From assembly GCF_016892705.1 (NCBI RefSeq), contig NZ_JAFEMB010000002.1, forward strand, positions 62,001-126,000: a stretch of 64,000 bases of DNA, written 5' to 3'. Within the stretch, counting starts at the first letter, position 1. Every line of letters begins with the position of its first letter. The notes under the pieces were generated by a model that searched no databases, was not told the origin of the DNA, and saw only the letters and a list, made by a program, of their open reading frames with translations. Positions 34,965 through 42,948 of this stretch are shown here, piece by piece. Source of the DNA: Microvirga pudoricolor (GTDB taxonomy: Bacteria > Pseudomonadota > Alphaproteobacteria > Rhizobiales > Beijerinckiaceae). The position numbers and the translations under genes are program-made.

Positions 34965-36374
34965 TCAGCGGCCGTCAGGCGTCGTCAGGCCGTGCCACAG
35001 GTCCTTGACCTGATCGAAATGCTCCTTGGCGCTGTAATGTGCGACATTAAGCCCGAGAGCGCGGGAATTCAGGCGACCGGAGGCTTGCACCACGGCGTAG
35101 GAGGCCACGACGCGGTCGCGCTGGGCCGTGATGAGATTGACGCGCGCGTTCAGCAGTTCCTGCTGGGCGTTCAGGACGTCCAGAGTGGTCCGCTGGCCGA
35201 CCCGAGCCTCTTCGCGGACGCCGTTCAGCGCGGTCTCAGAGGCCTCCACCTGCGCCTGCGCGGCGAGGATCTGGGCCCTGGCGGCCTCGAGCTGGCCCCA
35301 GGACGAGATGACGGCGGCGCGCACCTGATCGCGGATCGAGTCGGATTCGAGCCGGCGCTGCCCCGCCGTTTCCTTGGCCTGGCGGGTGCTGGCGGAGGCG
35401 ACGCCGCCATCGTAGAGCGGCACCGACAGCTGGATCGTGGCGGAGGCCGAGATGGCGCGGTCGCCGAAGCTGGTATTGTCGAACCGGTTGGCGACGGAAC
35501 CGCTCAGGCCCACGGTCGGCGCGAGGGCGCCTTCCTCGATCTTGATCTGAAGTTCGGCGGCGTCGACCCCATGGAGCGAGGCCTTGATGGCCGGATGCTC
35601 GCTGAAGGCGACCTTCAGGGCCGCGTCCACGTTCCGGGGCAGAAGCCGATCGAGCGGTCGGCCCGGCGCCAATTGGCGGGGCTCGACACCGATGGTCTGG
35701 CGGTACACCGCGATGCTGGTGCGCAGATTGGCCTCGGCGAGGCTCGCCTGCGAGCGGGCGGCCGCGAGGCGGGATTCGGCCTGGGCCACGTCCGTGCGGG
35801 TGACTTCGCCCACGTTGAAGCGGTCGCGGGTCTGGCGAAGCTGCTCCTCGATGACCTCGACGTTGTTACGCTGCAGGTCGAGGATCGCGGTATCCCGCAG
35901 CACGTTCATGTAGGACGAGGCCGAGTTGAATAGGGTGTTCTGTTCGTCGTTCCTCAGGGTTTCGCGAGCGCCGAGGGAGGCCGACTCGGCCTGCCGGACG
36001 GAGTTTTCGGTGCGAAAGCCGTTGAAAAGGTTCTGATCCACCTGAACGCCGTAGCCCCGCGGACGGAGCTTGCGGGTCGTCTCCTGGTGGCTCGACTGGG
36101 CGGAGGCGGGAATGTCCCCTTCCACGATGGAGAGGCCCGCATCGGCGGTAGCGTTCACGCGGGGGCGGTAGCCCGACTTGGCCCGAGGCACGTTCTCGTC
36201 CGTCGAGCGCACTTCCGCGCGTGTCGCATTGAGGCTCGGGTTATTCACATAGGCTCGGGACAGGGCGCTCTCCAGCGTCTCGGCGGAAGCAGCCTGAAGA
36301 CCCGCAATCGCAAATACCGAAGTCATCATGCCCAAAAGAGCAGTCCGACCATCGAGGATTCGAATGTTTTTCAC
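34965..36374 (-). CDS. tolC: TolC-family outer membrane efflux protein
   Basis: A 469-aa outer membrane channel of the TolC type I secretion/efflux family. Two OEP repeats are visible, with the usual start (TLESALSRAYVNNPSLNATRAEVRSTDENVPRA split by Q/N-rich helices) and the late motifs QLSVPLYDGG and VGQRTTLDVLNAQQELL. The start is GTG at 36374, because it begins a proper signal peptide (KNIRILDGRTALLGMMTSVFAIAGLQAASA) behind AGGTAGG; the frame to 36542 has no ATG near the signal sequence. No inner-membrane partner is in the window, so it is probably shared. Confidence 0.9.
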   Translation of the reverse strand: MKNIRILDGRTALLGMMTSVFAIAGLQAASAETLESALSRAYVNNPSLNATRAEVRSTDENVPRAKSGYRPRVNATADAGLSIVEGDIPASAQSSHQETTRKLRPRGYGVQVDQNLFNGFRTENSVRQAESASLGARETLRNDEQNTLFNSASSYMNVLRDTAILDLQRNNVEVIEEQLRQTRDRFNVGEVTRTDVAQAESRLAAARSQASLAEANLRTSIAVYRQTIGVEPRQLAPGRPLDRLLPRNVDAALKVAFSEHPAIKASLHGVDAAELQIKIEEGALAPTVGLSGSVANRFDNTSFGDRAISASATIQLSVPLYDGGVASASTRQAKETAGQRRLESDSIRDQVRAAVISSWGQLEAARAQILAAQAQVEASETALNGVREEARVGQRTTLDVLNAQQELLNARVNLITAQRDRVVASYAVVQASGRLNSRALGLNVAHYSAKEHFDQVKDLWHGLTTPDGR

Positions 36375-36566
36375 GCCTACCTGCCCATCAACTGAACGCT
36401 TTGGCCCGGAGTTGAGCCATTTTTTAAAAGTTTGATTCACCAAAACACTCAAAGCGCGACAATAAACATTAGGGGCGAGTCGGCAATTAGCCCCTTGGGT
36501 ATCGGGCTCAATAAAAGTGCGGGTGGCGCAAAAAAGCGACACCTGTTCGGATGTGTTTACAAAGAC

Positions 36567-37229
36567 TTAAAAGACAAAGGCCGGCTTGGGCTGAAAGGCC
36601 GGAATCACCGGGGCGGCGGCGTCGAAGAGTTGTCGGGACCCGAATGCATCGCCCGTACGGACGTGGAGCATGGTTCGTGCCGAGCGTCCGTCTCCTTCGA
36701 TGCAAACGAGACGGCCGCCATCGGCCAGCTGGCTCAAGAGGGCGTCAGGCCGGAGATTCACGGATCCGTTGACGAGTATGGCCGCATAGGGAGCGTTTTC
36801 GGCCCAGCCCTTGTCGAGGGGGCCGGCCTTCACGGTGACGCCCGCCACACCCTGGGCCGCCAATGCATGCTTGGCGGCCTCGGCCAGGGCCTCGTCGGCC
36901 TCGAGGGCCGTCACGTTGGCGCCGACCTCCGCCAGCACGGCGGAGGAGTAGCCGCGCCCGCAGGCCACGTCGAGAACCGCCATGCCGGGCTCGATCTCGA
37001 GCGCCTGGATCATGCGGGCCTGAACGGCGGGGGCGAGCATGAACCGGGGCTGCGCCCCCTCGCTCACGGCGATGTTCTGGTCGATATAAGCGAGCTGCTC
37101 GCGGCCCGGCAGCACGAAGCGCTCGCGCTGAATCGTGCCCATGGCGTCGAGCAGGGCGATGTCGTTCACGTCGAAGGTGCGCAGCTGGCTGTCAACCATC
37201 GTGCGGCGCGCATACGCGAAATCGACCAT
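36567..37229 (-). CDS. Protein-L-isoaspartate O-methyltransferase family protein
   Basis: A 220-aa SAM-dependent methyltransferase of the Pcm family. The SAM-binding motif is VLDVACGRGYSSAVLA, preceded by the family's N-terminal part (RRTMVDSQLRTFDVNDIALLDAM, RERFVLPG) and followed by ILVNGSVN. Compared with bona fide Pcm the last strand regions are less conserved, so repair of isoaspartate is likely but not certain. The ATG at 37229 has GATGGGG upstream; the one at 37241 is less well placed. It reads in the same direction as tolC, 190 bp upstream of it, and the tRNA-Cys gene sits just 5' of it. Confidence 0.85.
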   Translation of the reverse strand: MVDFAYARRTMVDSQLRTFDVNDIALLDAMGTIQRERFVLPGREQLAYIDQNIAVSEGAQPRFMLAPAVQARMIQALEIEPGMAVLDVACGRGYSSAVLAEVGANVTALEADEALAEAAKHALAAQGVAGVTVKAGPLDKGWAENAPYAAILVNGSVNLRPDALLSQLADGGRLVCIEGDGRSARTMLHVRTGDAFGSRQLFDAAAPVIPAFQPKPAFVF

Positions 37230-37252
37230 CAAATGCCCCATCAGGAAATTTT

Positions 37253-37326
37253 TGGAGGCCTCGCCCGGAATCGAACCGGGGTGCAAGGATTTGCAGTCCT
37301 CTGCGTAACCACTCCGCCACGAGGCC
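37253..37326 (-). tRNA. tRNA-Cys (GCA)
   Basis: A 74-nt cloverleaf: acceptor GGCCTCG / CGAGGCC, D arm with GGAGTGGTTACGC, anticodon GCA within CTGCAAA, T arm CCCGG-TTCGATT-CCGGG, discriminator U and an encoded CCA. Confidence 0.96.
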
Positions 37327-37530
37327 TTCCGTAGAGCCGCCGACGCGGCTGGTGCTCCATAGCAGAGCGTCGCACCAAAGAGCAACCTCCCAAAGTGATT
37401 GTGGACAGACAAGATGGGGGTTGCAACGGCCCGAACCCTGATATATGCCCTCGACCACACCGGCTGACAGGGCGCTCGCCTTTCCGTCGGCCCTGCCGGA
37501 CGATCGGTTCCGGCACTGGTGTGGTGATAT

Positions 37531-37605
37531 TCCGGCGTGGCGCAGCGGTAGCGCAGCGGACTGTTAATCCGTTGGTCGTAGGTTCGAATCCTACCGCCGG
37601 AGCCA
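37531..37605 (+). tRNA. tRNA-Asn (GUU)
   Basis: A 75-nt cloverleaf: acceptor TCCGGCG / CGCCGGA, D arm GCGCAGCGGTAGCGC, anticodon GTT in CTGTTAA, T arm GTAGG-TTCGAAT-CCTAC, discriminator G and an encoded CCA. Confidence 0.97.
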
Positions 37606-38123
37606 TCACCCTCCTCCCCCTTTTTTTCTCATAGCCTCGAAGACGGTTGGGCCCTCCCCTCGGGGGTGCGCATCTCCTTCCATACACCTCGCTGCCCAGC
37701 GCTTCCGTAGCCGAACGTCATATCGGAAATCCCAGGATGCGAGCGCTTCAGACGCCAGGCTGCCCACGGGCACCGGAAGCTTGGCCTTGCCCGTCCCGCT
37801 CCAGCGCGGACGAATCTCCTGGCACAAGCGGACAAGGAAAAGCCCAGGCTCCGGGGCGAACGGGCGGGGTGCCTTCGCACCTCCTGCCGCGCCTGCTACG
37901 GGCCTGGGCTGAACGGTTACCAGACGGGCGCTCGCATCGTCAGGCGAGCGCGGGAAAGGACCGGGCCGGAGTACATCCGTCCTGGCACGGCCTCATCGCG
38001 GCTGCGGTGACGCCCGCCGCCGTCGAAGTCCCTGTCATGTCCGCTGGGGTCAACCTGATATGGGGGTTGTTACGCAATCCGCAAGGGCTTGCCGTAGGTC
38101 CATCGCGGAGGATCGCATAGGGA
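37606..38123. other. Intergenic stretch after tRNA-Asn, no gene supported
   Basis: About 520 bp. It begins with a run of seven T at 37620-37626, which may end the tRNA transcript although no strong stem precedes it. Short open frames on both strands (for example minus 37629-37880) are Arg/Pro-rich and have no ribosome binding site or family. The junk-like composition beside a tRNA fits an old integration or decay scar, but I see no attachment-site repeat. Confidence 0.45.
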
Positions 38124-39509
38124 TCAGACGACGGAAGACACGGTCCCGGCCCCCTGGGACAAGACCGCCGCGAGAAGCCCGAGACCGCGCTCCAGTTCGA
38201 CCCGGTTCTCGGCCGCGCCGAGCGAGACCCGGATGGCGTCCGGCGCTGCCCCTACGGCGAACGCCTCGCTCGGGACCAGCGCCAAGCCCGACTGCCGCGC
38301 TTGCCGGTTGAGGTCCCCCTGCCGCCAACGATCCGGCAGGGTCAGCCAGAGGTGGTGTCCCTCCGGATGCGCCTGGAGGTCCATCCCGCGCAGGATTCGG
38401 CGCGCAATCGCCTGTCGGGCCGCACTCTCCTCGCGAATGGCGGCCGTGATCGCATCGAGCGTACCGTCTTCGATCCATCGGGTGGCCAGGGCTGTCATGA
38501 GCGGCGGCGCCATCAGGGATGCGGCCCGGATCCGCGCCGCGAGATTCAGCGCGTCGGCAAGCGCGGGGGTCGCAACGAAGGCCGTTCTCAGGGCGGGTGT
38601 GGCGCATTTCGACAGGGTCGCGATGTGCCAGGTGAGATCGGGCGCCAGAGCGGCGATCGGCGCCGGCGCATGCCGGGGCAGAGCCCCGTAGGCGTCATCC
38701 TCGATGATCGCGATGCCGTGACGGCGGGCGACTCGGATGATCGCCTCGCGCCGCGACTCGGTCATCGTGGCCGTCGTCGGATTGTGGATGGTCGGGACGC
38801 AGTAGATTCCGCGCGGACTCTCCCGCTCGCAAGTCACCGCGAGGGCGTCGGCCAGCATCCCCTCCCCGTCCATGGCCACGGGTGCGAGCCGCACGTGGAG
38901 CTGCTCCGCGATGGCCTTCAGGCCCGGATAGGTGACATCCGGCACGCATAAGGTCTGACCAGGCCGCACGAGAATCTGGACGACCGCATGAAGGGCCGTC
39001 TGCGCTCCCCCCGCCACGACGAGCCGATCGATGGAAACAGGGCCGAGACGCGCCGCGAGCCAGCGGGAAGCGGCCAAGCGGTCCGGCCGGGCCCCGGCGC
39101 TCTCCTGGTAGTTCAGATGCATGAGCCCATGCGGCCCCGAGAGCACCTCCGCGACGCCATCCCTGATGCGCTCGCGCAACTTCGCGCCGGCCGGTTGCGG
39201 CGGCATGTTCATGCTCAGGTCGATCATGGGCGGTGCTGCGGGCGTGTTGCCGCGGGCGAAAGTCGGCCTCCCGCGCACGAAGCTTCCCCGCCCGGCGCTC
39301 GCCTCGATCAGACCCAGTCGATGCGCCTCGTTGAAGGCTCGCGTGATCGTGGTGAGGTCGACGCCGAGCTCCCTCGCAAGCTGGCGCTGTGGCGGCAGGC
39401 GGTCTCCCACCTTCAAGCGCCCGGATTCGATGTCGACGGCCAAAGCTCCCGCGATGGCGAGATATTTGGGACCGGTGCTTTCCGCGATCTGCGGCATCCA
39501 GGACACCAT
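38124..39509 (-). CDS. MocR-type regulator (GntR winged helix fused to PLP aminotransferase fold)
   Basis: A 461-aa MocR/PdxR-family transcription factor. The N-terminal GntR winged helix (IESGRLKVGDRLPPQRQLARELGV, TTITRAFNEAHRLG, GRGSFV) is joined to a fold-type I aminotransferase domain with VVAGGAQTALHAVV, EDDAYGALP and the presumed PLP-lysine in IATLSKCATPALR. Such proteins usually sense PLP or an amino acid derivative and regulate a divergent neighbour. The ATG at 39509 is used; the frame to 39569 runs through TGTATGC/GCATACA half-sites that are better read as operator. The neighbour is a DUF983 gene. Confidence 0.88.
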   Translation of the reverse strand: MVSWMPQIAESTGPKYLAIAGALAVDIESGRLKVGDRLPPQRQLARELGVDLTTITRAFNEAHRLGLIEASAGRGSFVRGRPTFARGNTPAAPPMIDLSMNMPPQPAGAKLRERIRDGVAEVLSGPHGLMHLNYQESAGARPDRLAASRWLAARLGPVSIDRLVVAGGAQTALHAVVQILVRPGQTLCVPDVTYPGLKAIAEQLHVRLAPVAMDGEGMLADALAVTCERESPRGIYCVPTIHNPTTATMTESRREAIIRVARRHGIAIIEDDAYGALPRHAPAPIAALAPDLTWHIATLSKCATPALRTAFVATPALADALNLAARIRAASLMAPPLMTALATRWIEDGTLDAITAAIREESAARQAIARRILRGMDLQAHPEGHHLWLTLPDRWRQGDLNRQARQSGLALVPSEAFAVGAAPDAIRVSLGAAENRVELERGLGLLAAVLSQGAGTVSSVV

Positions 39510-39536
39510 GCGTTCTTGACCCCGACATTTCAGAAT

Positions 39537-39647
39537 TGTATGCATAGTCCCGAACTGAGAAGCATACATCTAACCGACCTTGCTCGTTGCCGAGCAGCCT
39601 AATGCCGCAATTCATATCACGCATTGTATGGTTTTACAATCCATACA
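39537..39647. promoter_or_regulatory. Four TGTATG half-sites in the MocR/DUF983 divergent promoter
   Basis: Two inverted pairs are present: TGTATGC (39537-39543) with GCATACA (39562-39568), and TGTATGG (39625-39631) with CCATACA (39641-39647). The first lies before the MocR start, the second before the DUF983 start. The recurrence of one 6-bp word in both orientations strongly suggests the binding site of the MocR regulator acting on both genes. Confidence 0.6.
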
Positions 39648-39677
39648 TGCTGCGAGATCCGACGCAGAACCGCAGGA

Positions 39678-40112
39678 ATGACCGTGACCAAGCCCATGTC
39701 CGCCCGGGATACCGTTCTCAAGTACGGCCTCAGATGCCGCTGTCCCCGGTGCGGGCAGGGGCAACTGTTCGACGGCTTCCTGACCTTGGCTCCGCGTTGC
39801 GGATCCTGCGGGCTTGACTATTCGTTCGCCGATCCGGCGGACGGTCCCGCGTTCTTCGTCATGATGACCATGGCCATTCCGGCCACCGCCCTGGGGGTCT
39901 GGATTGAGCTGGCCTACGAGCCGCACCTTTGGGTCCACCTGCTCACGACCCTGCCCTTCCTGTTGCTGTGCTGCATCCCGACCATCAGGCCCTTCAAAGG
40001 GATGCTGGTGGCGAGCCAGTACTTCTACAAGGCCGAGGAAGGACGCTTCGAAAAGGCGAAGCCACCCCGCGATCCGTCCGCACGCGGGCCGGACCGCGCT
40101 TTCGGGAGCTGA
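39678..40112 (+). CDS. DUF983 protein, second copy
   Basis: A 144-aa DUF983 protein: Cys pairs CPRCGQG and CGSCGLDYSF, then two membrane helices (AFFVMMTMAIPATALGVWI and LLTTLPFLLLCCIPTI) and the motif RPFKGMLVASQY. It is a diverged paralogue of the 9116-9601 gene and lies outside the rnr context. The start is uncertain: ATG at 39678 has AGGA almost touching it, and ATG at 39696 (MSARDTVLKYGL) also matches family N termini. It is divergent from, and probably controlled by, the MocR regulator. Confidence 0.83.
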   Translation: MTVTKPMSARDTVLKYGLRCRCPRCGQGQLFDGFLTLAPRCGSCGLDYSFADPADGPAFFVMMTMAIPATALGVWIELAYEPHLWVHLLTTLPFLLLCCIPTIRPFKGMLVASQYFYKAEEGRFEKAKPPRDPSARGPDRAFGS

Positions 40113-40221
40113 AGGCAGCTCGGGGCGGCCACCGCGCCGGAACTTACCCCCGTGCTTCGCCGTCTATCCGAACCTGTCGCAAGCCAGCACTCCTGCGACG
40201 GACACACCCGGGAGGCTTCAG

Positions 40222-40461
40222 ATGTACAGGGGTTTTGGCGTCACGGTCACGGTTCCGCAGCCCGGAGGCGAACCGAAAACGGCTCCGCTGGTGGTTGTGG
40301 CCCGAGACGAGACGGATGCCGAGCTCGTGGCGGCGCAGGCTGCCGGGCCGGATGCCCATGCCGAGACCCTGCGCGAATTGACGGAGGCGGAGGTTCTGGC
40401 CCATGAGCTCGACCTCACCGCGCATGGCAGCGCAAAGGTCCTGCCCGTTCTCAACCTCTAG
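40222..40461 (+). CDS. Small hypothetical protein (79 aa)
   Basis: A 79-aa protein (MYRGFGVTVTVPQPGGEPK...VLPVLNL) with normal composition, no signal peptide and no membrane helix; two short beta-like segments flank an Ala/Glu-rich helix. No family is recognised. The start is convincing: GGGAGG lies 6 nt upstream of the ATG. The longer frame through it from 39904 is the DUF983 gene in another phase. A weak EcfG-like sequence (GGAAC-N17-CGTC) at 40139-40164 could be its promoter. Confidence 0.7.
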   Translation: MYRGFGVTVTVPQPGGEPKTAPLVVVARDETDAELVAAQAAGPDAHAETLRELTEAEVLAHELDLTAHGSAKVLPVLNL

Positions 40462-40517
40462 CCCGGCGGATGCAGCGGGCATGCCGCATGCCCGCCCTCC
40501 CCGTTCAAGCCGAACCG

Positions 40518-40652
40518 CTACCGCACCGGCGGCGCGTACACGATGCCCCCTTTGGACCACAGGCGATTGAGTCCCCGGTCCAGTGCGAGTTTCGTCCCCG
40601 GTCCGAGATTGCGGTCGAAGCCCTCGCCGTAGTTGCCGACTGCGCGCACGAC
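40518..40652 (-). pseudogene. Remnant: C-terminal end of an AapJ-like amino acid-binding protein
   Basis: The minus strand encodes VRAVGNYGEGFDRNLGPG...LWSKGGIVYAPPVR and a stop, 44 residues that match the C terminus of the AapJ general L-amino acid-binding protein (VGNYGE, RGLN.LW.KGG, YAPP.R). Upstream the frame continues without homology (about 40665 and beyond) and no start or signal peptide exists. It is a gene fragment, not an expressed gene. The live aap operon lies at the right end of the window (aapM, aapP), so this is either a duplicated piece or a relic of a second transporter. Confidence 0.75.
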
Positions 40653-40830
40653 TATGAAGAAAGCCTCAGGGCGGTGGCGCGGTCTTTCCTTCGGTGCTCG
40701 AGGCTAGACCGTAACATCCGTCGCGAAGTCTCATCTGTGAGGGGCGTTACATGCGGGTGCACGAGGCCTCGCGGGCGATCCGCACGCGGCGGGATCGATG
40801 GAACCTCCGTCCGGGTCGGGCGATTGTAGG

Positions 40831-40936
40831 AACAAGTGGATGGGCGACGGCAGGACTGATCACCCTCGACCGGGCCTGGAGGCCCTCCCATCCGTCAAAG
40901 GCCTCGTGCTCCCCACGGCACGGGGCCTTTCATTTT
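40831..40936 (+). ncRNA. Candidate small RNA with terminator
   Basis: After a near-EcfG promoter (GGAAC at 40800, N16, CGAT) the sequence can fold into an outer stem GGATGGG / CCCATCC (40838-40844 with 40887-40893) enclosing a hairpin GGGCC-TGGA-GGCCC (40872-40885). It ends in a terminator AAAGGCCTCGTGC / GCACGGGGCCTTT (40897-40930, C-rich loop TCCCCA) followed by CATTTT. No supported ORF lies inside. The layout resembles the candidate RNA at 6522, with a weaker promoter match. The start is an estimate. Confidence 0.4.
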
Positions 40937-40970
40937 GGCGCCCGGCCGCATGGCGCTGGAATATCCCGTG

Positions 40971-41324
40971 TTATAGGCTCGGGTCGTGAACCCGGCGGCT
41001 GTCGTCCGGCGCCTCGGCGCGGTCGTGCAATCCATAATCGCGGATGACCGTCGCAACCCGAAGTCGGTAATCCGCGAAGACCCCCTGGCGGCCCTCCCGC
41101 TGCGTGGCCCGGTGGCCCGGACGGTTGCGCCAGCGCCGCACCGCGTCCTCGTCACGCCAGAAGGACAGCGACAGGATTCGGCTGGGATCGGTCAGGCTTT
41201 GGAAACGTTCGACCGAGATGAACCCTTCGATCTGCCAGAGATCGTCGCGGAGGGCGGATGCGAGGTCGAGATAAGCTTGCCTCTGGCCCTGGGCGGGCCC
41301 CACCTCGAAGATTACGGCGATCAT
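40971..41324 (-). CDS. Antibiotic biosynthesis monooxygenase (ABM) domain protein
   Basis: A 117-aa ferredoxin-like dimeric alpha/beta-barrel protein with the ABM pattern ([55 protein letters not shown]). Members of the fold include cofactor-free monooxygenases and heme-degrading enzymes; the substrate here is unknown. Its ATG overlaps the NIPSNAP stop by 4 nt, so both are translated together. The final 15 residues are charged and probably disordered. Confidence 0.8.
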   Translation of the reverse strand: MIAVIFEVGPAQGQRQAYLDLASALRDDLWQIEGFISVERFQSLTDPSRILSLSFWRDEDAVRRWRNRPGHRATQREGRQGVFADYRLRVATVIRDYGLHDRAEAPDDSRRVHDPSL

Positions 41325-41650
41325 GACCCGACCGTCTGCGCGTGAGGAGCGGAGACCAGGCGCAGAAACGTGCGGTCCTCCCGGCGGATGAAGCGTTCTC
41401 GCTTGGCGAATTCGAAGTTCTCCCTGCCGAGGCGATCCTGGCGAAGGCGCTCGCGGTAGGCCTCGTATTCGGCGAGGCTTCCGACGGTGTACACCCCGTA
41501 GGCAAGCGTGCTGGAGCCTTCGTGCGGTGCGAAGTACCCGATGAGGCCGGCACCGCAACGGGGAATGATCTGACCCCAGTTGCGCACATAGGCTTCGAAG
41601 GCATCGACCGCGCATGGGTCGATTTCGTAGCGGATGAAGCAAGTGATCAT
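41321..41650 (-). CDS. NIPSNAP family protein
   Basis: A 109-aa NIPSNAP-type dimeric alpha/beta-barrel protein ([47 protein letters not shown] split here as [17 protein letters not shown] and YFAPHEG). Bacterial NIPSNAP proteins often accompany small oxidoreductases and have no settled function. It is the first gene of a two-gene operon with the ABM-domain gene, which encodes the same general fold; the two may form a heterodimer, though this is inference. Confidence 0.8.
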   Translation of the reverse strand: MITCFIRYEIDPCAVDAFEAYVRNWGQIIPRCGAGLIGYFAPHEGSSTLAYGVYTVGSLAEYEAYRERLRQDRLGRENFEFAKRERFIRREDRTFLRLVSAPHAQTVGS

Positions 41651-41773
41651 GCTCGGTTATCCTCCCGAGCCCGTTGTAGCCCATGCTCCGCCAGCGATGG
41701 ACGGGATCGCTTCGGCCGTGACCGAAGCGACGGGAGCCCCAAGGCGCCCGCCGCCGGACGCCGGCCAGAGGGA

Positions 41774-42253
41774 TCAGGATCGAGGCGGCAGCATCTCAAT
41801 GCCGTAGCGGGCACCCGCTGAGACGATCCGTGGAATGTCGGGCGGCGTCATCGGCGGGAAAACCGATGCATCGGCCACCGGCTCCCCGGCCTCCGCAAAG
41901 AAATTCTCGTGCAGGCCGCCCGGCAGGTTGATGATCAGCATCCGGGCCGGGGCCTCGCCGCCATTGCGGAATCCATGCGGCGTTCCACGGGGCACGAAAA
42001 CGAACGACCCCGGCCCACGCAGCGACTTTTGCTCGCCGAGAATGAACTCGTACTCGCCCTCCAGCACATAGAACGCCTCGGCGTCGTCACGCTGGAGATG
42101 GGGGGGCGTGCCCTGGCCCGGCGCGGTGCTGGTCTCCACCAGGGAGAAGAGCCCCTCGGTCTCGGCCGCCGTAGCCTTGAACGTGATGAGGGTTCCCAGC
42201 AGATGAACGGTGTCGCCTGCCCGGGGATGTGAATGAGCCGTGAGGGATGCCAT
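41774..42253 (-). CDS. Cupin-domain protein
   Basis: A 159-aa single-domain cupin. Motif 1 (PPHLQRDDAEAFYVLEGEYEF) keeps His, Glu and the Gly, and motif 2 is PRGTPHGFRN with its His; the second His of the canonical HxH is Gln here. It resembles quercetin-dioxygenase-like cupins of unknown substrate. AGGAGA lies 5 nt before the ATG. It is divergent from a TetR gene across 70 bp with overlapping palindromes, so it is the probable target of that repressor. Confidence 0.82.
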   Translation of the reverse strand: MASLTAHSHPRAGDTVHLLGTLITFKATAAETEGLFSLVETSTAPGQGTPPHLQRDDAEAFYVLEGEYEFILGEQKSLRGPGSFVFVPRGTPHGFRNGGEAPARMLIINLPGGLHENFFAEAGEPVADASVFPPMTPPDIPRIVSAGARYGIEMLPPRS

Positions 42254-42285
42254 GATTGTCTCCTGATCCGCAAAATGATACGATT

Positions 42286-42316
42286 ATCTCTTAATGAGAT
42301 TGTCGTCTCATAAGAG
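42286..42316. promoter_or_regulatory. Palindromic operator between cupin and TetR genes
   Basis: ATCTC-TTAAT-GAGAT (42286-42300) is a perfect interrupted palindrome, and TCTCATAAGAG (42306-42316) repeats the same half-site, so GAGA/TCTC occurs four times within 31 bp. The position between divergent starts fits a TetR autoregulatory operator. Confidence 0.55.
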
Positions 42317-42323
42317 GATTGAT

Positions 42324-42917
42324 GTGAGCAGTCAAGATTCCAAAGAGCGCGTTCGGCAGAAGCAGCGCACCCGCAACGCGCTGCTGGCGGCGGCGCGGGA
42401 ACTGCTGACGTCCGGGAGGCAACCGACGGTGTCGGAGGTGGCCGACCATGCGGGCATCTCGCGGGCGACCGCCTACCGCTATTATTCGGCGCCCGAGGTG
42501 TTGGCTCAGGAGGCGATCCTCGATGCGGTTGCGGCGCAGTTCGAGGGCCTAGCCGCCGGAATGACGCGGGGCGACGACCCGGCGAGGAACGCCGAAGACC
42601 TCGTCGCGGCCGTGCTTCGCATGGTTCTGGCGAACGAGGCGCTGTTTCGAACGTTCCTGACCCTGGCCAGCGCAGGCGATGGTCGACCCACCCGTGGCGG
42701 CCGAAGGGTCCGATGGATCGGAGCCGCTTTGGAGCCTCTGGCGAGCAGGCTGCTGCCTGGAGACTTCGATCGCCTCGTGAATGCCCTGTCTCTCCTGGCC
42801 GGAATCGAGACTGTCGTCGTTCTCAAGGATGTGTGCGGCCTCGATCCGGACGCTATGGAGAACACCGTCCGATGGATGACCCGCGCGCTCGTGGCGCAGG
42901 CCTTGGAGGCCGGATAG
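42324..42917 (+). CDS. TetR-family transcriptional regulator
   Basis: A 197-aa regulator. The N-terminal helix-turn-helix is TetR-like (QKQRTRNALLAAARELL, PTVSEVADHAGISRATAYRYYSAPEVL), followed by a helical ligand domain (about residues 60-195). The start is GTG at 42324 with GAGG 7 nt upstream; the frame from the ATG at 42294 would start inside the operator. It probably represses itself and the divergent cupin gene. Confidence 0.87.
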   Translation: MSSQDSKERVRQKQRTRNALLAAARELLTSGRQPTVSEVADHAGISRATAYRYYSAPEVLAQEAILDAVAAQFEGLAAGMTRGDDPARNAEDLVAAVLRMVLANEALFRTFLTLASAGDGRPTRGGRRVRWIGAALEPLASRLLPGDFDRLVNALSLLAGIETVVVLKDVCGLDPDAMENTVRWMTRALVAQALEAG

Positions 42918-42948
42918 GCGGCCGAACCGGAGAGGGAGCCCGGGGGTT

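Noticed and set aside
37253-37605. tRNA genes as integration site of a genomic island covering 38-50 kb
   Set aside because: No integrase gene and no direct repeat of a tRNA 3' end was found downstream within the window.
37606-37880. Minus-strand short frames after tRNA-Asn
   Set aside because: Arg/Pro-rich, no ribosome binding site, no recognisable family; not reported as genes.
40139-40164. EcfG-like promoter GGAAC-N17-CGTC before the 79-aa gene
   Set aside because: The last position of the -10 element, normally T, is C. Kept only as a remark, not called.
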